A stretch of DNA of 64,000 nt, taken from assembly GCF_000374485.1 (NCBI RefSeq), contig NZ_KB894493.1, positions 62,001 to 126,000 on the forward strand, written 5' to 3'. Position numbers and translations under genes: made by a program. The notes beneath the pieces were generated by a model. It did not search any database. It worked only from the letters and a program-made list of their open reading frames with translations, and was not told the origin of the DNA. Origin of the DNA: Algicola sagamiensis DSM 14643. Its GTDB lineage: Bacteria; Pseudomonadota; Gammaproteobacteria; Enterobacterales; Alteromonadaceae. Below, piece after piece: positions 1 to 10,275 of the stretch (the stretch's first letter is position 1; each line of letters begins with the position of its first letter).

Positions 1-142
1 CCAAGTCAGATGCCAAATAAGAAAGATGTGATTTGGTCCAGAATAGCGATGCAAAAAGTTGGCTAAGGGAAAAAGAGATGTAAAGATGTATGCCTCAGGA
101 AACCACACTTAAATCGTGACGCAGTCACATATTCTGCAAAGT

Positions 143-187
143 AAAAAAACAAGTATAACAGTGGTGAGAACCCACCGTCACACTGTT
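143..187 (-). terminator. Possible terminator of the cusCBA operon
   Basis: Downstream of the cusA stop on the minus strand there is an imperfect stem: AACAGTG at 157-163 pairs with CACTGTT at 181-187, with an inner GGTG/CACC pair. A run of seven T (minus strand, 143-149) follows after about seven bases. The T-run is not immediately adjacent, so this is only a candidate. The rest of 1-209 shows nothing I can support. Confidence 0.4.
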
Positions 188-209
188 TGATTTACATCCA
201 AACTTCTGA

Positions 210-3200
210 TTAATCCGCTCTTTTGATCAAATAATAAATGACTGGCAAAACAATTAGTGTTAAAAAAACAGCGCTTAACATTCCTCCAACCATTGGTGCT
301 GCGATCCTGCTCATGACTTCGGATCCAGTTCCGGTTCCAAACAGAATAGGTAACAAACCAACAATAATGGCAGACGCAGTCATCATGATTGGCCGAACAC
401 GCAGTCCAGCGCCATTGATGACAGCTTGTTTTAAGTCAGCGCTTGTTGCACTTTTACCCTGCTCCAACATCATTGACTGGTATGACTGATTCAAATAAAC
501 CAACATCAATACGCCAATTTCAACTGCAACGCCAGCAAGCGCAATAAAGCCGACCCCCACAGCGACCGAAAAGTTAAACCCTTGCAAATACATAAGCCAA
601 ATACTCCCGATCATGGCAAATGGGAGCGTGCCCATGATCACCGCAACTTCGACAAAATTTCTAAAGTTGAGGTATAGAAGTACAATAATAATCGCAAGTG
701 TAAATGGAACAACATACGACAGCTTTTCTTTTGCTCGCAACATATATTCATACTGACCTGACCAAGTGATTGAATAACCCGGCGGTAAGTTGAGTTTATT
801 GGAGACGACCTGTTGTGCTTGTTCAACATAGCTCCCCACATCCACGTCTTCGATATCTACAAAAACCCAGCCATTGATCCGTGCGTTCTCACTTTTAATA
901 CCCGGCGGACCATCTTCTATCTTGACAAATGCGACATCTGCAAGCGCAATCCGCATCCCTGTCGGGGTGATAATCGGTAAGTGCGATAAAGTTTCTGGTG
1001 AGTTTCGATAATCCTCTGGGTAACGCACATTCACAGGGTATCGTTCTAACCCTTCGACAGATTGAGTGACGTTCATTCCCCCAATAGCCGATGCAACGAC
1101 TTGTTGCACATCCGCAATATTCAATCCATATCGCGCTGCTTTCTCTCGTTGAATATCTACTTTTAAATAACGGCCTCCGGCAACACGTTCTGAATACACA
1201 GAAGCAGTACCCGGAACTTCCATCATAATGGTTTCCAGCTGCTGGCCCAAATTTTGGATCACGTCTAAATCAGGACCTGCTATCTTAATACCCACTGGGG
1301 TTTTGATCCCCGTCGCCAACATATCAATCCGAGTTTTAATCGGCATGACCCATGCATTTGTCAGCCCTGGAAATTGAACGAGACTGTCTAACTCTTTCTT
1401 CAAATTCTCGATAGTGACACCGTCACGCCATTCTTCACGAGGTTTAAGCTGAATAAAGGTTTCTATCATTGTTAATGGTGCGGGGTCTGTTGCAGTTTCT
1501 GCTCGTCCTATTTTTCCGAATACGGATTTAACTTCTGGAACAGTTTTGATCAATTTATCCGTTTGCTGTAATAACGCCCGCGCCTTCCCAATCGATATCC
1601 CAGGATAAGTCGTTGGCATATACATTAAATCACCTTCATCCAAGGGTGGAATAAACTCACTTCCTATTTTGTCAACGGGCCAAAAGCCAATCACAGTCAC
1701 AATCAATGCAGCAACAATTGTTGTTTTCGGCCAATTCAAAACACCTTTTAAGATAGGGAGATAAATAGCAATTAGTACTCGATTAATCGGATTTTTATGT
1801 TCTGAAACCACTTTTCCACGAATAAAATAGCCCATCAAAACAGGAACCAAAGTAATGGCCAATGCCGCAGAAGCGGCCATCGCATAAGTCTTTGTAAATG
1901 CCAACGGCGAAAACATTCGACCTTCTTGTGCTTCTAATGTGAACACAGGAAGAAAAGAAACCGTGATGATCAACAAACTGAAAAAAAGTGCCGGCCCAAC
2001 CTCACTGGCGGACTCTGCTACGACTTGCCAACGGTTTTCCTTTGTGAGCGGTGTTTTTTCCATATGTTTGTGCATATTTTCAATCATGACAATCGCACCA
2101 TCAATCATGGCACCAATAGCAATGGCAATCCCACCAAGTGACATGATGTTTGCATTAATCCCCTGTAAATACATGATAATAAAGGCAACCAAGATCCCAA
2201 CAGGTAAGCTCACGATCGCCACAAGTGATGAACGGACATGGAATAAAAACGCAATACACACCAGTGCAACAACCAAAAATTCTTCGCCAAGTTTCGACCA
2301 AAGATTATTCACAGCATTTTCAATGAGGGCGGAACGGTCATATACGGTGATGATTTCAACACCATCCGGAAGGCTTTTTTCAAGTTGTTTGAGTTTCGCT
2401 TTCACCCCTTCTATCGTCTTTTGCGCATTTTTTCCAAAGCGCATCACAACAACTCCACCTACGACTTCCCCTTCCCCATCAAGTTCCGCAATACCACGGC
2501 GCATTTGTGGTCCAACTCCCACTTTTGCGACATCACCAATGGTCAATGGTGTCCCTTGTGTATTCATACCAAGTGGAATTGCCTCGATATCCTTTACCCC
2601 TTTGATATAACCAGAGGCTGTGACCATATACTCAGCTTCCGCCATTTCGATGACAGATGCGCCGGTTTCTTGGTTGCCTCGTTGGAGTGCAGTTTGGATC
2701 AAACTCAGTGGAATACCATAAGCTCGAAGTTTATCCGGCTCCACTTGTACCTGATATTGCTTGACCATCCCGCCGACAGCTGCAACTTCTGACACACCCG
2801 GCACCGTTTGTAATTCATACTTTAAAAACCAGTCCTGTAAACTCCGTAACTGACTCATATCTGCCTTACCCGTCTTATCAGCTAATGCATATATATAAAT
2901 CCAGCCAACGCCTGTCGCATCTGGGCCAAGTTGTGGTTTTGCTCTCGGTGGTAACGATGGTGCAACTTGGCTCAGATATTCCAGCACACGACTTCGCGCC
3001 CAATAGAGATCTGTTTTTTCGTCAAAAATGACATAAACAAAAGAGTCACCAAAGAATGAAAAACCCCGAACCGTCACTGCACCCGGCACAGATAACATTG
3101 CTGTCGTCAGCGGATACGTGACCTGATCCTGTACGACTTGTGGGGCTTGACCTGGGTAGTTGGTTTTGATGATCACCTGGACATCAGACAAGTCTGGAAT

Positions 3201-3314
3201 GGCATCGACAGGAGTATGTTTTAAGGAATACAACCCAGCGCCAACCAAGATCAACGTCGTCAGCAGCACAAAGAAGCGATTGTGAATTGACCAATGGATC
3301 ACTGCGCTGATCAT
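210..3314 (-). CDS. cusA: CusA-type copper/silver RND efflux permease
   Basis: A 1034-residue heavy-metal-efflux RND permease, close to the usual CusA length of about 1047. It exports Cu(I)/Ag(I) across the inner membrane by proton antiport, as part of a CusCBA tripartite pump. The sequence shows the TM4 motif GAMIDGAIVMIEN, and the three methionines that line the CusA metal site appear conserved in the contexts LMYMPTT, PLTMIETF and RIDMLATGI. Those Met residues argue for monovalent copper/silver rather than the Zn/Co/Cd of CzcA. The start ATG overlaps the cusB stop by 4 bases, so translation is coupled. It is the last gene of the cusCBA operon. Confidence 0.93.
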   Translation of the reverse strand: MISAVIHWSIHNRFFVLLTTLILVGAGLYSLKHTPVDAIPDLSDVQVIIKTNYPGQAPQVVQDQVTYPLTTAMLSVPGAVTVRGFSFFGDSFVYVIFDEKTDLYWARSRVLEYLSQVAPSLPPRAKPQLGPDATGVGWIYIYALADKTGKADMSQLRSLQDWFLKYELQTVPGVSEVAAVGGMVKQYQVQVEPDKLRAYGIPLSLIQTALQRGNQETGASVIEMAEAEYMVTASGYIKGVKDIEAIPLGMNTQGTPLTIGDVAKVGVGPQMRRGIAELDGEGEVVGGVVVMRFGKNAQKTIEGVKAKLKQLEKSLPDGVEIITVYDRSALIENAVNNLWSKLGEEFLVVALVCIAFLFHVRSSLVAIVSLPVGILVAFIIMYLQGINANIMSLGGIAIAIGAMIDGAIVMIENMHKHMEKTPLTKENRWQVVAESASEVGPALFFSLLIITVSFLPVFTLEAQEGRMFSPLAFTKTYAMAASAALAITLVPVLMGYFIRGKVVSEHKNPINRVLIAIYLPILKGVLNWPKTTIVAALIVTVIGFWPVDKIGSEFIPPLDEGDLMYMPTTYPGISIGKARALLQQTDKLIKTVPEVKSVFGKIGRAETATDPAPLTMIETFIQLKPREEWRDGVTIENLKKELDSLVQFPGLTNAWVMPIKTRIDMLATGIKTPVGIKIAGPDLDVIQNLGQQLETIMMEVPGTASVYSERVAGGRYLKVDIQREKAARYGLNIADVQQVVASAIGGMNVTQSVEGLERYPVNVRYPEDYRNSPETLSHLPIITPTGMRIALADVAFVKIEDGPPGIKSENARINGWVFVDIEDVDVGSYVEQAQQVVSNKLNLPPGYSITWSGQYEYMLRAKEKLSYVVPFTLAIIIVLLYLNFRNFVEVAVIMGTLPFAMIGSIWLMYLQGFNFSVAVGVGFIALAGVAVEIGVLMLVYLNQSYQSMMLEQGKSATSADLKQAVINGAGLRVRPIMMTASAIIVGLLPILFGTGTGSEVMSRIAAPMVGGMLSAVFLTLIVLPVIYYLIKRAD

Positions 3315-4810
3315 AATACTGCTCCCTGTTGATGCTCATGCCCTTCATGTGTCATTTCCATTGGTTGAATATCAACAATCACAAAGTCATCACGGATCTC
3401 AAACGTGAACTTCACCTTCATTTCATCTTTTAGAGCACTCAGATCAATTGATTGATCCGCATGAAAATCCATAGTTGCTGCGGGTCTGCTCCATTTTGCA
3501 ATTGGGCCTCTGCTGATGTTCAAAATCCCTGCTTCTAGGTCGATACTGTTGATTGTTCCTTCGACAGTTGCTGATGAAACTGCTTGTGGTATTTCATCCT
3601 TAGACATCCGCTTAAAATCAGAGCTTTTACTTGATTCTGAATCAATTAAAAACTGCGCTGAGGTGACAATTTCATCACCTTCACGAATGCCTTCCAAAAT
3701 CTCAATATCCTGCTCACTGACACGGCCAATCTTCACTGCAATGGATTTAAATTGCCCATGACCCAGTGCTAAAACAACTCGATCTTGTTTTCCTGTTCGA
3801 ATAACTGACTCTTTTGGGACCAACAGCGTCTCATTCTCAGAACTTGCGTGGATCACCACTTGGGCAAACATATTTGGTTTAAGTTGTTGGTCCTGATTAT
3901 CAAATCGTAAACGAACCCGCAGTGTTCTTGTTTTTGCGTCCAATACCGGATAAACATAATCGACAACGCCTAACCACATTTTTCCAGGTAAGTAATCCAG
4001 GGTCATGGAGACTGGGAGTCCCTTTTGTACATGCGCGGCATCACGCTCGTACACTTCTGCCTGGACCCAGACTTGGCTCAGCTGGCCGATACTCATCAGT
4101 GTATTTCCAGGTTGCACGTAAAACCCTTCTCGGATCTTTAAACCATCCAAAACACCAGACTGCGGCGCATAAAATGTAATGAACGGTTGGACTTTCCTTG
4201 TTTTTTCAAGGGACTTGATAAATTTTGGCGTAAGTTGAAGCGATTGGAGCCGTTCTTTAGCCGCTTGGATCAATGTTCGATTACTACGCCTGAGTGCAAT
4301 TAAAAATTCTTCCTGAGCATTGACCAATTGTGGTGAATACAACGTATACAAAGGCGCACCTTCATTCACAGGATCGCCAGCAGCTTTAACATATAGCTTT
4401 TCTATCCAGCCCTCAACCCGGGGATGAATATGCACCAATTTATCTTCATCATATTGAACATAACCCACAGTTGAAATTGCAGTCTCAACATGTTGCATTT
4501 TGACGAGTGCTGTCCGGACCCCAAGATTATGGACCACATGTGGCTTAATATAGACAGCCCCCGGCCCAAGTGCTTCCGAGGGACTGGACTCTTCATAGAC
4601 TGGGATCAAATCCATACCCATGGGTGACTTACCTGGTTTATCACGACGATAATTTGAGTCCATTGGCGCAACCCAATACAGGGGATTCTTTTCATCAGAA
4701 GTACTGCTACTTTCACTCAAAAGTAAAGGTGGTTGAAGGAATACGGTCACTCCTGCACCAATTGCTCCCCCAAGAATCATGCTCATGATCCAGCTTTTAT
4801 TTGTTGTCAT
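3311..4810 (-). CDS. cusB: CusB-type membrane-fusion protein with C-terminal CusF-like domain
   Basis: A 499-residue periplasmic adaptor of the HlyD/MFP family linking CusA to CusC. An N-terminal membrane anchor is followed by a heavy-metal-binding segment (LYWVAPMD...KSPMGMDLIPVY, about residues 43-73), then barrel-sandwich/hairpin regions. A CusF-like beta-barrel is fused at about 414-486. CusF normally binds Cu(I)/Ag(I) through His, Trp and two Met; here the Trp (AKW) and one Met (ATMDF) are present, but the expected His is Arg (ISRGP) and the first Met is Ala (RPAATM). The fused domain may therefore bind metal weakly or serve structurally. The tail is His-rich (THEGHEHQQ). It overlaps cusC by 14 bases and cusA by 4. 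Confidence 0.9.
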   Translation of the reverse strand: MTTNKSWIMSMILGGAIGAGVTVFLQPPLLLSESSSTSDEKNPLYWVAPMDSNYRRDKPGKSPMGMDLIPVYEESSPSEALGPGAVYIKPHVVHNLGVRTALVKMQHVETAISTVGYVQYDEDKLVHIHPRVEGWIEKLYVKAAGDPVNEGAPLYTLYSPQLVNAQEEFLIALRRSNRTLIQAAKERLQSLQLTPKFIKSLEKTRKVQPFITFYAPQSGVLDGLKIREGFYVQPGNTLMSIGQLSQVWVQAEVYERDAAHVQKGLPVSMTLDYLPGKMWLGVVDYVYPVLDAKTRTLRVRLRFDNQDQQLKPNMFAQVVIHASSENETLLVPKESVIRTGKQDRVVLALGHGQFKSIAVKIGRVSEQDIEILEGIREGDEIVTSAQFLIDSESSKSSDFKRMSKDEIPQAVSSATVEGTINSIDLEAGILNISRGPIAKWSRPAATMDFHADQSIDLSALKDEMKVKFTFEIRDDFVIVDIQPMEMTHEGHEHQQGAVL

Positions 4811-6161
4811 GAGAAACCTCTGCTTTGTGAGTAAAAAAGTAATTCAAGCGGGCGATTGTTTTTAAAACATCAATATCAATATTTAACGCAGCAATCCGGG
4901 TGTTTAACTCAGCGATCCTTGCCCGGACTACCTCGGCGAAATCACCATCATCATTGGTGTATGCTGTCAATGATGCTTCCGCTTGATCGTGTGATTGATT
5001 GAGAAGCTTTGATTGATATATCACCTGACGTTCCCGCAACCTGTGTAGCTGTCTGGTTTCCAGCTCAATTTGCGTGATCATTTGTTTCATCAACAACAGT
5101 TTCTCTGTCTTGAGGGATTCTGAACGAGCAATGGATGCCGCAACATCTTGATCTTGACGAGAGTCAGTAAATAAAGGTAAATCGACCGTCACACCAACTG
5201 AAAAAAAGTCAGAGCGTGACATACCATTTGGTGAATCATCTCGATAGCCATAACTGGCATTCACACCCCATTGTGGTTTGTATTTTTCTTTTGCCAAGAG
5301 AACATCTTTTTCTGCAACCGCTTGCTCCACCGTTTCAACTTGCAGTGCAGGATGTTGATCGATCGTTCGTGCGATTTGATTTCTCGATAAGTAGGATTGG
5401 CTTGTAATCAGAGGTTGTACTAATTTTAATGTCGGTTCTTCCGCGTTGACTTCATACTTTGCTGGTTGCATATCAAAGTCTATGGATTCAATATTGTTCT
5501 CATGAAATGGATGTAACCACTGATTTAGACCTGCAATCGCAATTTCCAATTTTTGATGTTGAGCAGCTAAACGATCATCCAGCTGAACAAGCTCCAACTG
5601 TGCTCTTATCACATCCTGTTGACGTGTTTTCCCAACCGTTGTGCTGTAATTTGCTTTGGCAACATCAACCATTTGCTCAAAAAGCGCCTGATCTTTTTCT
5701 ATGAATCGGATCGTCTGCTGCGCCTGATAAACATCCAGCCATAATTGAGCAACTGTCATCTCAAGCTTGGCTTTTCGGTCAGCCCGAAGATAAGGATATT
5801 TTGATGCCTCCAACTTCAATTGATCGGATTGGATTTCTAAAGAATCGCCACGGGGCAACATTTGAATGACACCAACATTGAGTTGGGTCATATTTTCCTG
5901 ATCGAATGAAAAGGAGTTGGTCGGAAGATTCATCACCCCAATAGAGAGCTTTGGATCTGGCAACGTCCCAGACGAAATACTTTTTGCTTCAATTGCGTTT
6001 TGTTGGAGTTGACTTCCATAAAGCCATGGATCGTTCGATTGCGCCAATGCCACGGCTTGTTTAAGAGACAGTGGATATGCTTGTCTTTCTGCTGTATGAA
6101 CATTGAATGAAGCAGTCACTGCCACAGCAATCAACAGCGATCCCATCATTAGATAAACCAT
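4797..6161 (-). CDS. cusC: CusC-type outer-membrane efflux protein (TolC family)
   Basis: An outer-membrane factor of the TolC/OEP family, 454 residues from the chosen start. It would form the outer-membrane duct of the Cus pump. Two OEP repeats are visible: SLKQAVALAQSNDPWL near the N terminus and IARTIDQHPALQV in the middle, each followed by long coiled-coil helices. The open frame extends upstream to a TTG (6215), but the ATG at 6161 opens directly onto a signal peptide (MVYLMMGSLLIAVAV...) and has a G-rich sequence (CTGGGGGAAAA) just before it, so I prefer 6161. First gene of cusCBA. No lipobox cysteine is seen, unlike E. coli CusC. Confidence 0.88.
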   Translation of the reverse strand: MVYLMMGSLLIAVAVTASFNVHTAERQAYPLSLKQAVALAQSNDPWLYGSQLQQNAIEAKSISSGTLPDPKLSIGVMNLPTNSFSFDQENMTQLNVGVIQMLPRGDSLEIQSDQLKLEASKYPYLRADRKAKLEMTVAQLWLDVYQAQQTIRFIEKDQALFEQMVDVAKANYSTTVGKTRQQDVIRAQLELVQLDDRLAAQHQKLEIAIAGLNQWLHPFHENNIESIDFDMQPAKYEVNAEEPTLKLVQPLITSQSYLSRNQIARTIDQHPALQVETVEQAVAEKDVLLAKEKYKPQWGVNASYGYRDDSPNGMSRSDFFSVGVTVDLPLFTDSRQDQDVAASIARSESLKTEKLLLMKQMITQIELETRQLHRLRERQVIYQSKLLNQSHDQAEASLTAYTNDDGDFAEVVRARIAELNTRIAALNIDIDVLKTIARLNYFFTHKAEVSHDNK

Positions 6162-6267
6162 TTTTCCCCCAGAATCTCTGGAAAACTTAAATACAATCGA
6201 CTGTCGTTCTGACAACGAACGAGCAATCAGTTAAATTGCGACAAAATTTAGACGCACTGAGATTGTA

Positions 6268-6675
6268 TTAAGCGAATATAGGGGGACGATAGAGTGATTG
6301 TATTGCTTGCTGTTGTTGTGAGAGCAGAGCAATAGAAATTTTGTGGTTTGAGATAGCGTAAGGGGTGCTTACAAAGTCTGATAAAACAAACACGAATGAA
6401 ATACAAGCATTTGCTGGACAGGTACATTCTGTATCACAGCAATCCTCATGGTCAGATGGCACCGTATCCATGTTGTGCTGTATCTGTGAATAATCCATTT
6501 CGCTATGCATCACCATTGATGCATGAGACGCTGATGTGTGAGAAATTGATCTATGTTGTGACATTGACTGATGCAAGCTCATTTCACAAGACATTGATGC
6601 ATACACAAGCGTTTGCCCAAGTAAAGCAAAAAGCATGGTTGTCATCACGATGAACTTGCAGATTGTGCTTCGCAT
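6268..6675 (-). CDS. Small exported Met/His/Cys-rich protein upstream of cusCBA
   Basis: A 135-residue protein with an N-terminal signal peptide (to about VYASMS) and a mature part unusually rich in Met and His (MSCEMSLHQSMSQH, ASMVMHSEMDYSQIQHNM). A Cys cluster CCDTECTCPANAC lies near residue 85, followed by a second hydrophobic segment. Composition and position directly before cusC suggest a periplasmic copper-binding or copper-sensing accessory. Short proteins of the DUF2946 type often occupy this position in copper operons, but I cannot assign the family with certainty. The gap to cusC is about 106 bases, so it is probably cotranscribed. Confidence 0.72.
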   Translation of the reverse strand: MRSTICKFIVMTTMLFALLGQTLVYASMSCEMSLHQSMSQHRSISHTSASHASMVMHSEMDYSQIQHNMDTVPSDHEDCCDTECTCPANACISFVFVLSDFVSTPYAISNHKISIALLSQQQQAIQSLYRPPIFA

Positions 6676-6754
6676 AGAAATCTCAACATTGACACATCTT
6701 TACAGACTACAGAGACGAACATAAAAAGTAAAGCTGGAATACATACAAACCAGA

Positions 6755-6771
6755 GTGGGATATACTCCCAC
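6755..6771. promoter_or_regulatory. Palindrome GTGGGA-N5-TCCCAC upstream of the copper cluster
   Basis: A perfect 6-bp inverted repeat with a 5-bp spacer, 80 bases before the start of the Met/His-rich gene. It could be an operator for a metal-responsive regulator of the cus cluster or a stem in the ppsA trailer. It does not match the CueR/MerR consensus that I know. Confidence 0.3.
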
Positions 6772-6790
6772 CCTCGCTTGGTCGCAAGAA

Positions 6791-6840
6791 GATCTGTTGA
6801 AGGACAGATCAAAATGATTGCCACCAAAGGTGACAATCAT
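6791..6840 (-). terminator. Tandem hairpins downstream of ppsA
   Basis: Reading on the minus strand after the ppsA stop, a 12-bp stem with one G-T pair (6814-6825 with 6829-6840, loop of 3) is followed by TTTT. Next comes a second 7-bp hairpin, GATCTGT/ACAGATC (6791-6797 with 6804-6810). The first is a reasonable intrinsic terminator for ppsA. Confidence 0.55.
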
Positions 6841-6855
6841 GAAGAATCGAAGGTG

Positions 6856-9258
6856 TTATTTCTGTGGGTATTTTTTACCCAGATACAGCCAAGTTTCTAG
6901 CACTGTATCTGGGTTGAGTGAAACACTGTCAATCCCTTGTTCAACCAACCATGCAGCAAAGTCTTCGTGATCGGACGGGCCTTGTCCACAAATCCCGACG
7001 TATTTTCCTTTTGCTTTTGCAGCTTGAATGGCCGTAGAAAGCAGCTTTTTAACAGCAGGGTCGCGCTCATCAAATAAATGTGCAATGAGACCAGAATCTC
7101 GATCCAACCCTAAAGTTAACTGAGTTAAATCATTGGAACCGATTGAGAAGCCATCAAAATACTCAAGGAACTCATCCGCAAGCAAAGCATTTGATGGAAG
7201 CTCACACATCATAATGACTTTGAGGCCATTTTCACCGCGCTTAAGACCATGCTCAGCCAGCAGTTCAATGACTTGCTCAGCTTCTCCCAATGTCCGTACG
7301 AACGGGATCATGATGTCAACATTGGTCAGCCCCATTTGATTCCGAACACGTTTAATCGCTTCGCATTCCAGGGCAAAACATTCTTTGAAAGAATCTGCGA
7401 TGTAACGTGATGCACCACGGAAACCAATCATCGGGTTTTCTTCTTCCGGCTCGTAATCCTGGCCACCGATGAGATTCGCGTATTCATTCGATTTAAAATC
7501 AGACATCCGGACGATAACACGCTCAGGAGAGAACGCAGCGCCTAAGGTTGCAATCCCTTCTGTTAGCTTCGCGATATAAAACTCAACTGGATCGGAGTAA
7601 CCTGCCATCAGCTCTTGAATTTCCAGTTTTACGTTATCTGGTTGCGCATCGTAATTCAACAATGCTTTAGGGTGAACGCCGATCATACGATTGATAACAA
7701 ACTCAACCCGTGCAAGGCCAATTCCTGAATGAGGCAGTCGTGCAAAATCAAAAGCACGCTCTGGATTACCGACATTCATCATGATTTTTATCGGTAAGTC
7801 CGGCATTTCATCAACTTTGGAGGTTAAGACTTCAAAATTTAACTTTCCTTCGTAGATTCGACCTGTATCCCCTTCTGCACAAGATACTGTAACAGTGTCA
7901 CCATTTTGGATATCCTGAGTTGCAGATGCACAACCGACAACCGCTGGTATCCCTAATTCACGGGCAATGATTGCAGCATGGCATGTTCGACCACCCCGAT
8001 TGGTCACAATTGCAGCCGCACGCTTCATGATCGGCTCCCAATCAGGGTCCGTCATATCAGTGACCAGTACATCACCTGGCCGGATCTTATCCATTTCTTC
8101 GATGGACTTAAGCACTTTTGCAACACCAGCACCGATTTTATGACCGATAGCCCGGCCATCACATAAAACATTTGACGTTTCTTTTAACTGGAAACGTTCC
8201 ATGATATTCGCAGCCTCGTTGCTACGAACAGTTTCTGGACGAGCCTGTACAATGTAGAGTTTTCCATCGTTGCCATCTTTTGCCCATTCGATATCCATTG
8301 GGCGCTTGTAGTGACGCTCGATGATCATGGCCTGCTTTGCAAGCTCTTGTACTTCTTCATCGTTAATGGAGAACTGCATGGCTTGCTTTTCATCAACATC
8401 GATGACTTCAACTTGTTTCCCATGTGATAAATCATCGGAATACACCATCTGAACAGCTTTGCTACCAATATTACGACGAAGTACAGCTGGATTGCCTGCT
8501 TCGAGTGTTGGTTTATGGACATAAAACTCATCCGGGTTAACAGCACCTTGGACAACCATTTCACCTAAGCCATAGGAAGACGTAATAAAGACGACATCTT
8601 CAAAACCAGATTCTGTGTCTATTGTAAACATCACGCCAGAAGAAGACTTATCACTACGAACCATGCGCTGGATACCCGCAGATAATGCGACTCCACGGTG
8701 GTCATAGCCCTGATGAACGCGGTAAGAAATCGCCCGATCATTAAACAGAGAAGCAAAAACGTGCTTAATCGCGACCTTCACCGCATCAATGCCCTTTACA
8801 TTCAAGAATGTCTCTTGTTGACCAGCAAATGATGCATCAGGCATATCTTCAGCTGTTGCAGAAGAACGAACCGCAAACGATGCTTGTGCGCCAGATTCTT
8901 TTTCGATCTGAGCAAATGCGTCTTGAATGGCATTTTCTAAATTCGATTGGAATGGTGTATCAATGATCCATTGGCGGATCTGGCTGCCTGCTTTTGCAAG
9001 CGCATTGACATCCTCAACATCCAGGTGATCAAGAACCTCGTAAATTTTATCGTTCAGCCCACTTTGCTCAAGAAACTCATTAAAAGCATAAGAAGTGGTT
9101 GCAAATCCGCCTGGCACTTGGACGCCAGCATTTGCCAGGTTGGAAATCATTTCACCCAGTGATGCGTTTTTACCACCCACTCGGTTCACATCATTCATAT
9201 TTAGGTTTTGATACCAGAGAACGTGTTCTTGCACGGTTCGGTCTCCAAATTTTGTCAT
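6856..9258 (-). CDS. ppsA: Phosphoenolpyruvate synthase
   Basis: An 800-residue PEP synthase (pyruvate, water dikinase) that converts pyruvate + ATP to PEP + AMP + phosphate for gluconeogenesis. The order is complete: N-terminal ATP-binding domain starting [11 protein letters not shown] with the SSATAEDMP loop; central phosphohistidine domain with the catalytic His in [19 protein letters not shown] (around residue 430); C-terminal PEP/pyruvate-binding barrel with IMIPFVRT and [14 protein letters not shown]. The length matches the E. coli enzyme (792). It is divergent from ppsR, which regulates it; the 112-bp gap holds both promoters. Confidence 0.97.
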   Translation of the reverse strand: MTKFGDRTVQEHVLWYQNLNMNDVNRVGGKNASLGEMISNLANAGVQVPGGFATTSYAFNEFLEQSGLNDKIYEVLDHLDVEDVNALAKAGSQIRQWIIDTPFQSNLENAIQDAFAQIEKESGAQASFAVRSSATAEDMPDASFAGQQETFLNVKGIDAVKVAIKHVFASLFNDRAISYRVHQGYDHRGVALSAGIQRMVRSDKSSSGVMFTIDTESGFEDVVFITSSYGLGEMVVQGAVNPDEFYVHKPTLEAGNPAVLRRNIGSKAVQMVYSDDLSHGKQVEVIDVDEKQAMQFSINDEEVQELAKQAMIIERHYKRPMDIEWAKDGNDGKLYIVQARPETVRSNEAANIMERFQLKETSNVLCDGRAIGHKIGAGVAKVLKSIEEMDKIRPGDVLVTDMTDPDWEPIMKRAAAIVTNRGGRTCHAAIIARELGIPAVVGCASATQDIQNGDTVTVSCAEGDTGRIYEGKLNFEVLTSKVDEMPDLPIKIMMNVGNPERAFDFARLPHSGIGLARVEFVINRMIGVHPKALLNYDAQPDNVKLEIQELMAGYSDPVEFYIAKLTEGIATLGAAFSPERVIVRMSDFKSNEYANLIGGQDYEPEEENPMIGFRGASRYIADSFKECFALECEAIKRVRNQMGLTNVDIMIPFVRTLGEAEQVIELLAEHGLKRGENGLKVIMMCELPSNALLADEFLEYFDGFSIGSNDLTQLTLGLDRDSGLIAHLFDERDPAVKKLLSTAIQAAKAKGKYVGICGQGPSDHEDFAAWLVEQGIDSVSLNPDTVLETWLYLGKKYPQK

Positions 9259-9370
9259 AAACTGTGTAAGCTTACATTTTTACTTTCGGGCGTGGCTCAT
9301 TTTACACTTGGCTAAGTCGAATGAAAATCTTATTTTTCATGTAATTTTATTACGTTATTAAGGCAAAATA

Positions 9371-10180
9371 GTGAGAACTGCTTTTTATATATCAGATGGC
9401 ACAGCTATCACCTCAGAAGTCTTCGGACATGCACTTTTGTCCTTGTTTGAACAGGATTTTGATCATATCACTATCCCATTCATCGAGAATCCAGAAAAAG
9501 CACACAACGTCAAAAATCAGATAAATGCTCGTTATAAAACAACAGGTGAGCGACCTTTAGTCTTTCATACATTCGTGGATAATGAAATCCGACATATTAT
9601 TGAACAGTGCGATGGCGCTTGTTTCGATTTCTTAAACCATTATGCAGCCCCTTTATCCGATGAATTAGGCGTTGCCGCGAAACCAAAAACACACCGCACC
9701 CATTCAATTCATGAAAAAACATACGACTTTCGTATTGATGCCATCAATTATTCATTAGCAAACGATGATGGGGCAAATCTCAAAGATTATGATGAAGCAG
9801 ATATTATTTTGGTCGGTGTCTCACGATCTGGCAAAACGCCGACAAGTTTATACTTGGCGTTACAATATGGGATCAAAGCAGCGAATTACCCTATCACGGA
9901 AGAAGATCTCGTTGATACGAAGTTACCCAAACCGCTTCAGCCCCATAAGAAAAAGCTTTTTGGTCTGACGATATCCCCAGAACGACTGCATCAAATTCGT
10001 GATCATCGGCGCGCAAACAGCCGATATTCTTCATTAAGACAGTGTCGTATTGAGGTTCGTGAAGTTGAAATGCTGCTCAAAAAAGAAAAAATCCCATTTT
10101 TAAACAGTACTCATCTCTCGGTTGAAGAGATCTCTGCCAAAATTCTCGCAGAAACATCCCTGAAGCGTCATAAATATTAA
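9371..10180 (+). CDS. ppsR: PEP synthase regulatory protein (bifunctional kinase/phosphorylase)
   Basis: A 269-residue DUF299-family protein. It inactivates PEP synthase by ADP-dependent phosphorylation of a threonine beside the catalytic His and reverses this by phosphorolysis. The family hallmarks are the N terminus [15 protein letters not shown] and the P-loop [11 protein letters not shown] near residue 150. The start is GTG, giving the conserved N terminus; an AAGG lies upstream. It diverges from its target gene ppsA, the arrangement usual in gammaproteobacteria. Confidence 0.95.
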   Translation: MRTAFYISDGTAITSEVFGHALLSLFEQDFDHITIPFIENPEKAHNVKNQINARYKTTGERPLVFHTFVDNEIRHIIEQCDGACFDFLNHYAAPLSDELGVAAKPKTHRTHSIHEKTYDFRIDAINYSLANDDGANLKDYDEADIILVGVSRSGKTPTSLYLALQYGIKAANYPITEEDLVDTKLPKPLQPHKKKLFGLTISPERLHQIRDHRRANSRYSSLRQCRIEVREVEMLLKKEKIPFLNSTHLSVEEISAKILAETSLKRHKY

Positions 10181-10201
10181 ATTCTGACCCTACACTTGAA
10201 C

Positions 10202-10221
10202 GGGTGAGCACCTGCTCACCC
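10202..10221 (+). terminator. Hairpin after ppsR
   Basis: GGGTGAGCA/TGCTCACCC forms a GC-rich perfect stem with a very short loop, 22 bases after the ppsR stop. There is no T-run, so it may be an RNA-stabilising hairpin rather than a true terminator. Confidence 0.4.
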
Positions 10222-10275
10222 AGATTCATATATACTTAAGCCCATACACTCAAATTTTGTTGATATGAGTAAATC

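Noticed and set aside
1-66. Open plus-strand frame ending at TAA 64-66, possibly the tail of a gene outside the window
   Set aside because: Only 21 codons are visible and no family can be recognised, so it is not annotated.
1939-2610. 223-codon plus-strand frame inside cusA
   Set aside because: Antisense shadow of a well-supported conserved gene; no ribosome-binding site or recognisable protein.
6645-6836. 63-codon minus-strand frame between ppsA and the Met/His-rich gene
   Set aside because: Spans the hairpins and the probable promoter region and overlaps the next gene; no ribosome-binding site.
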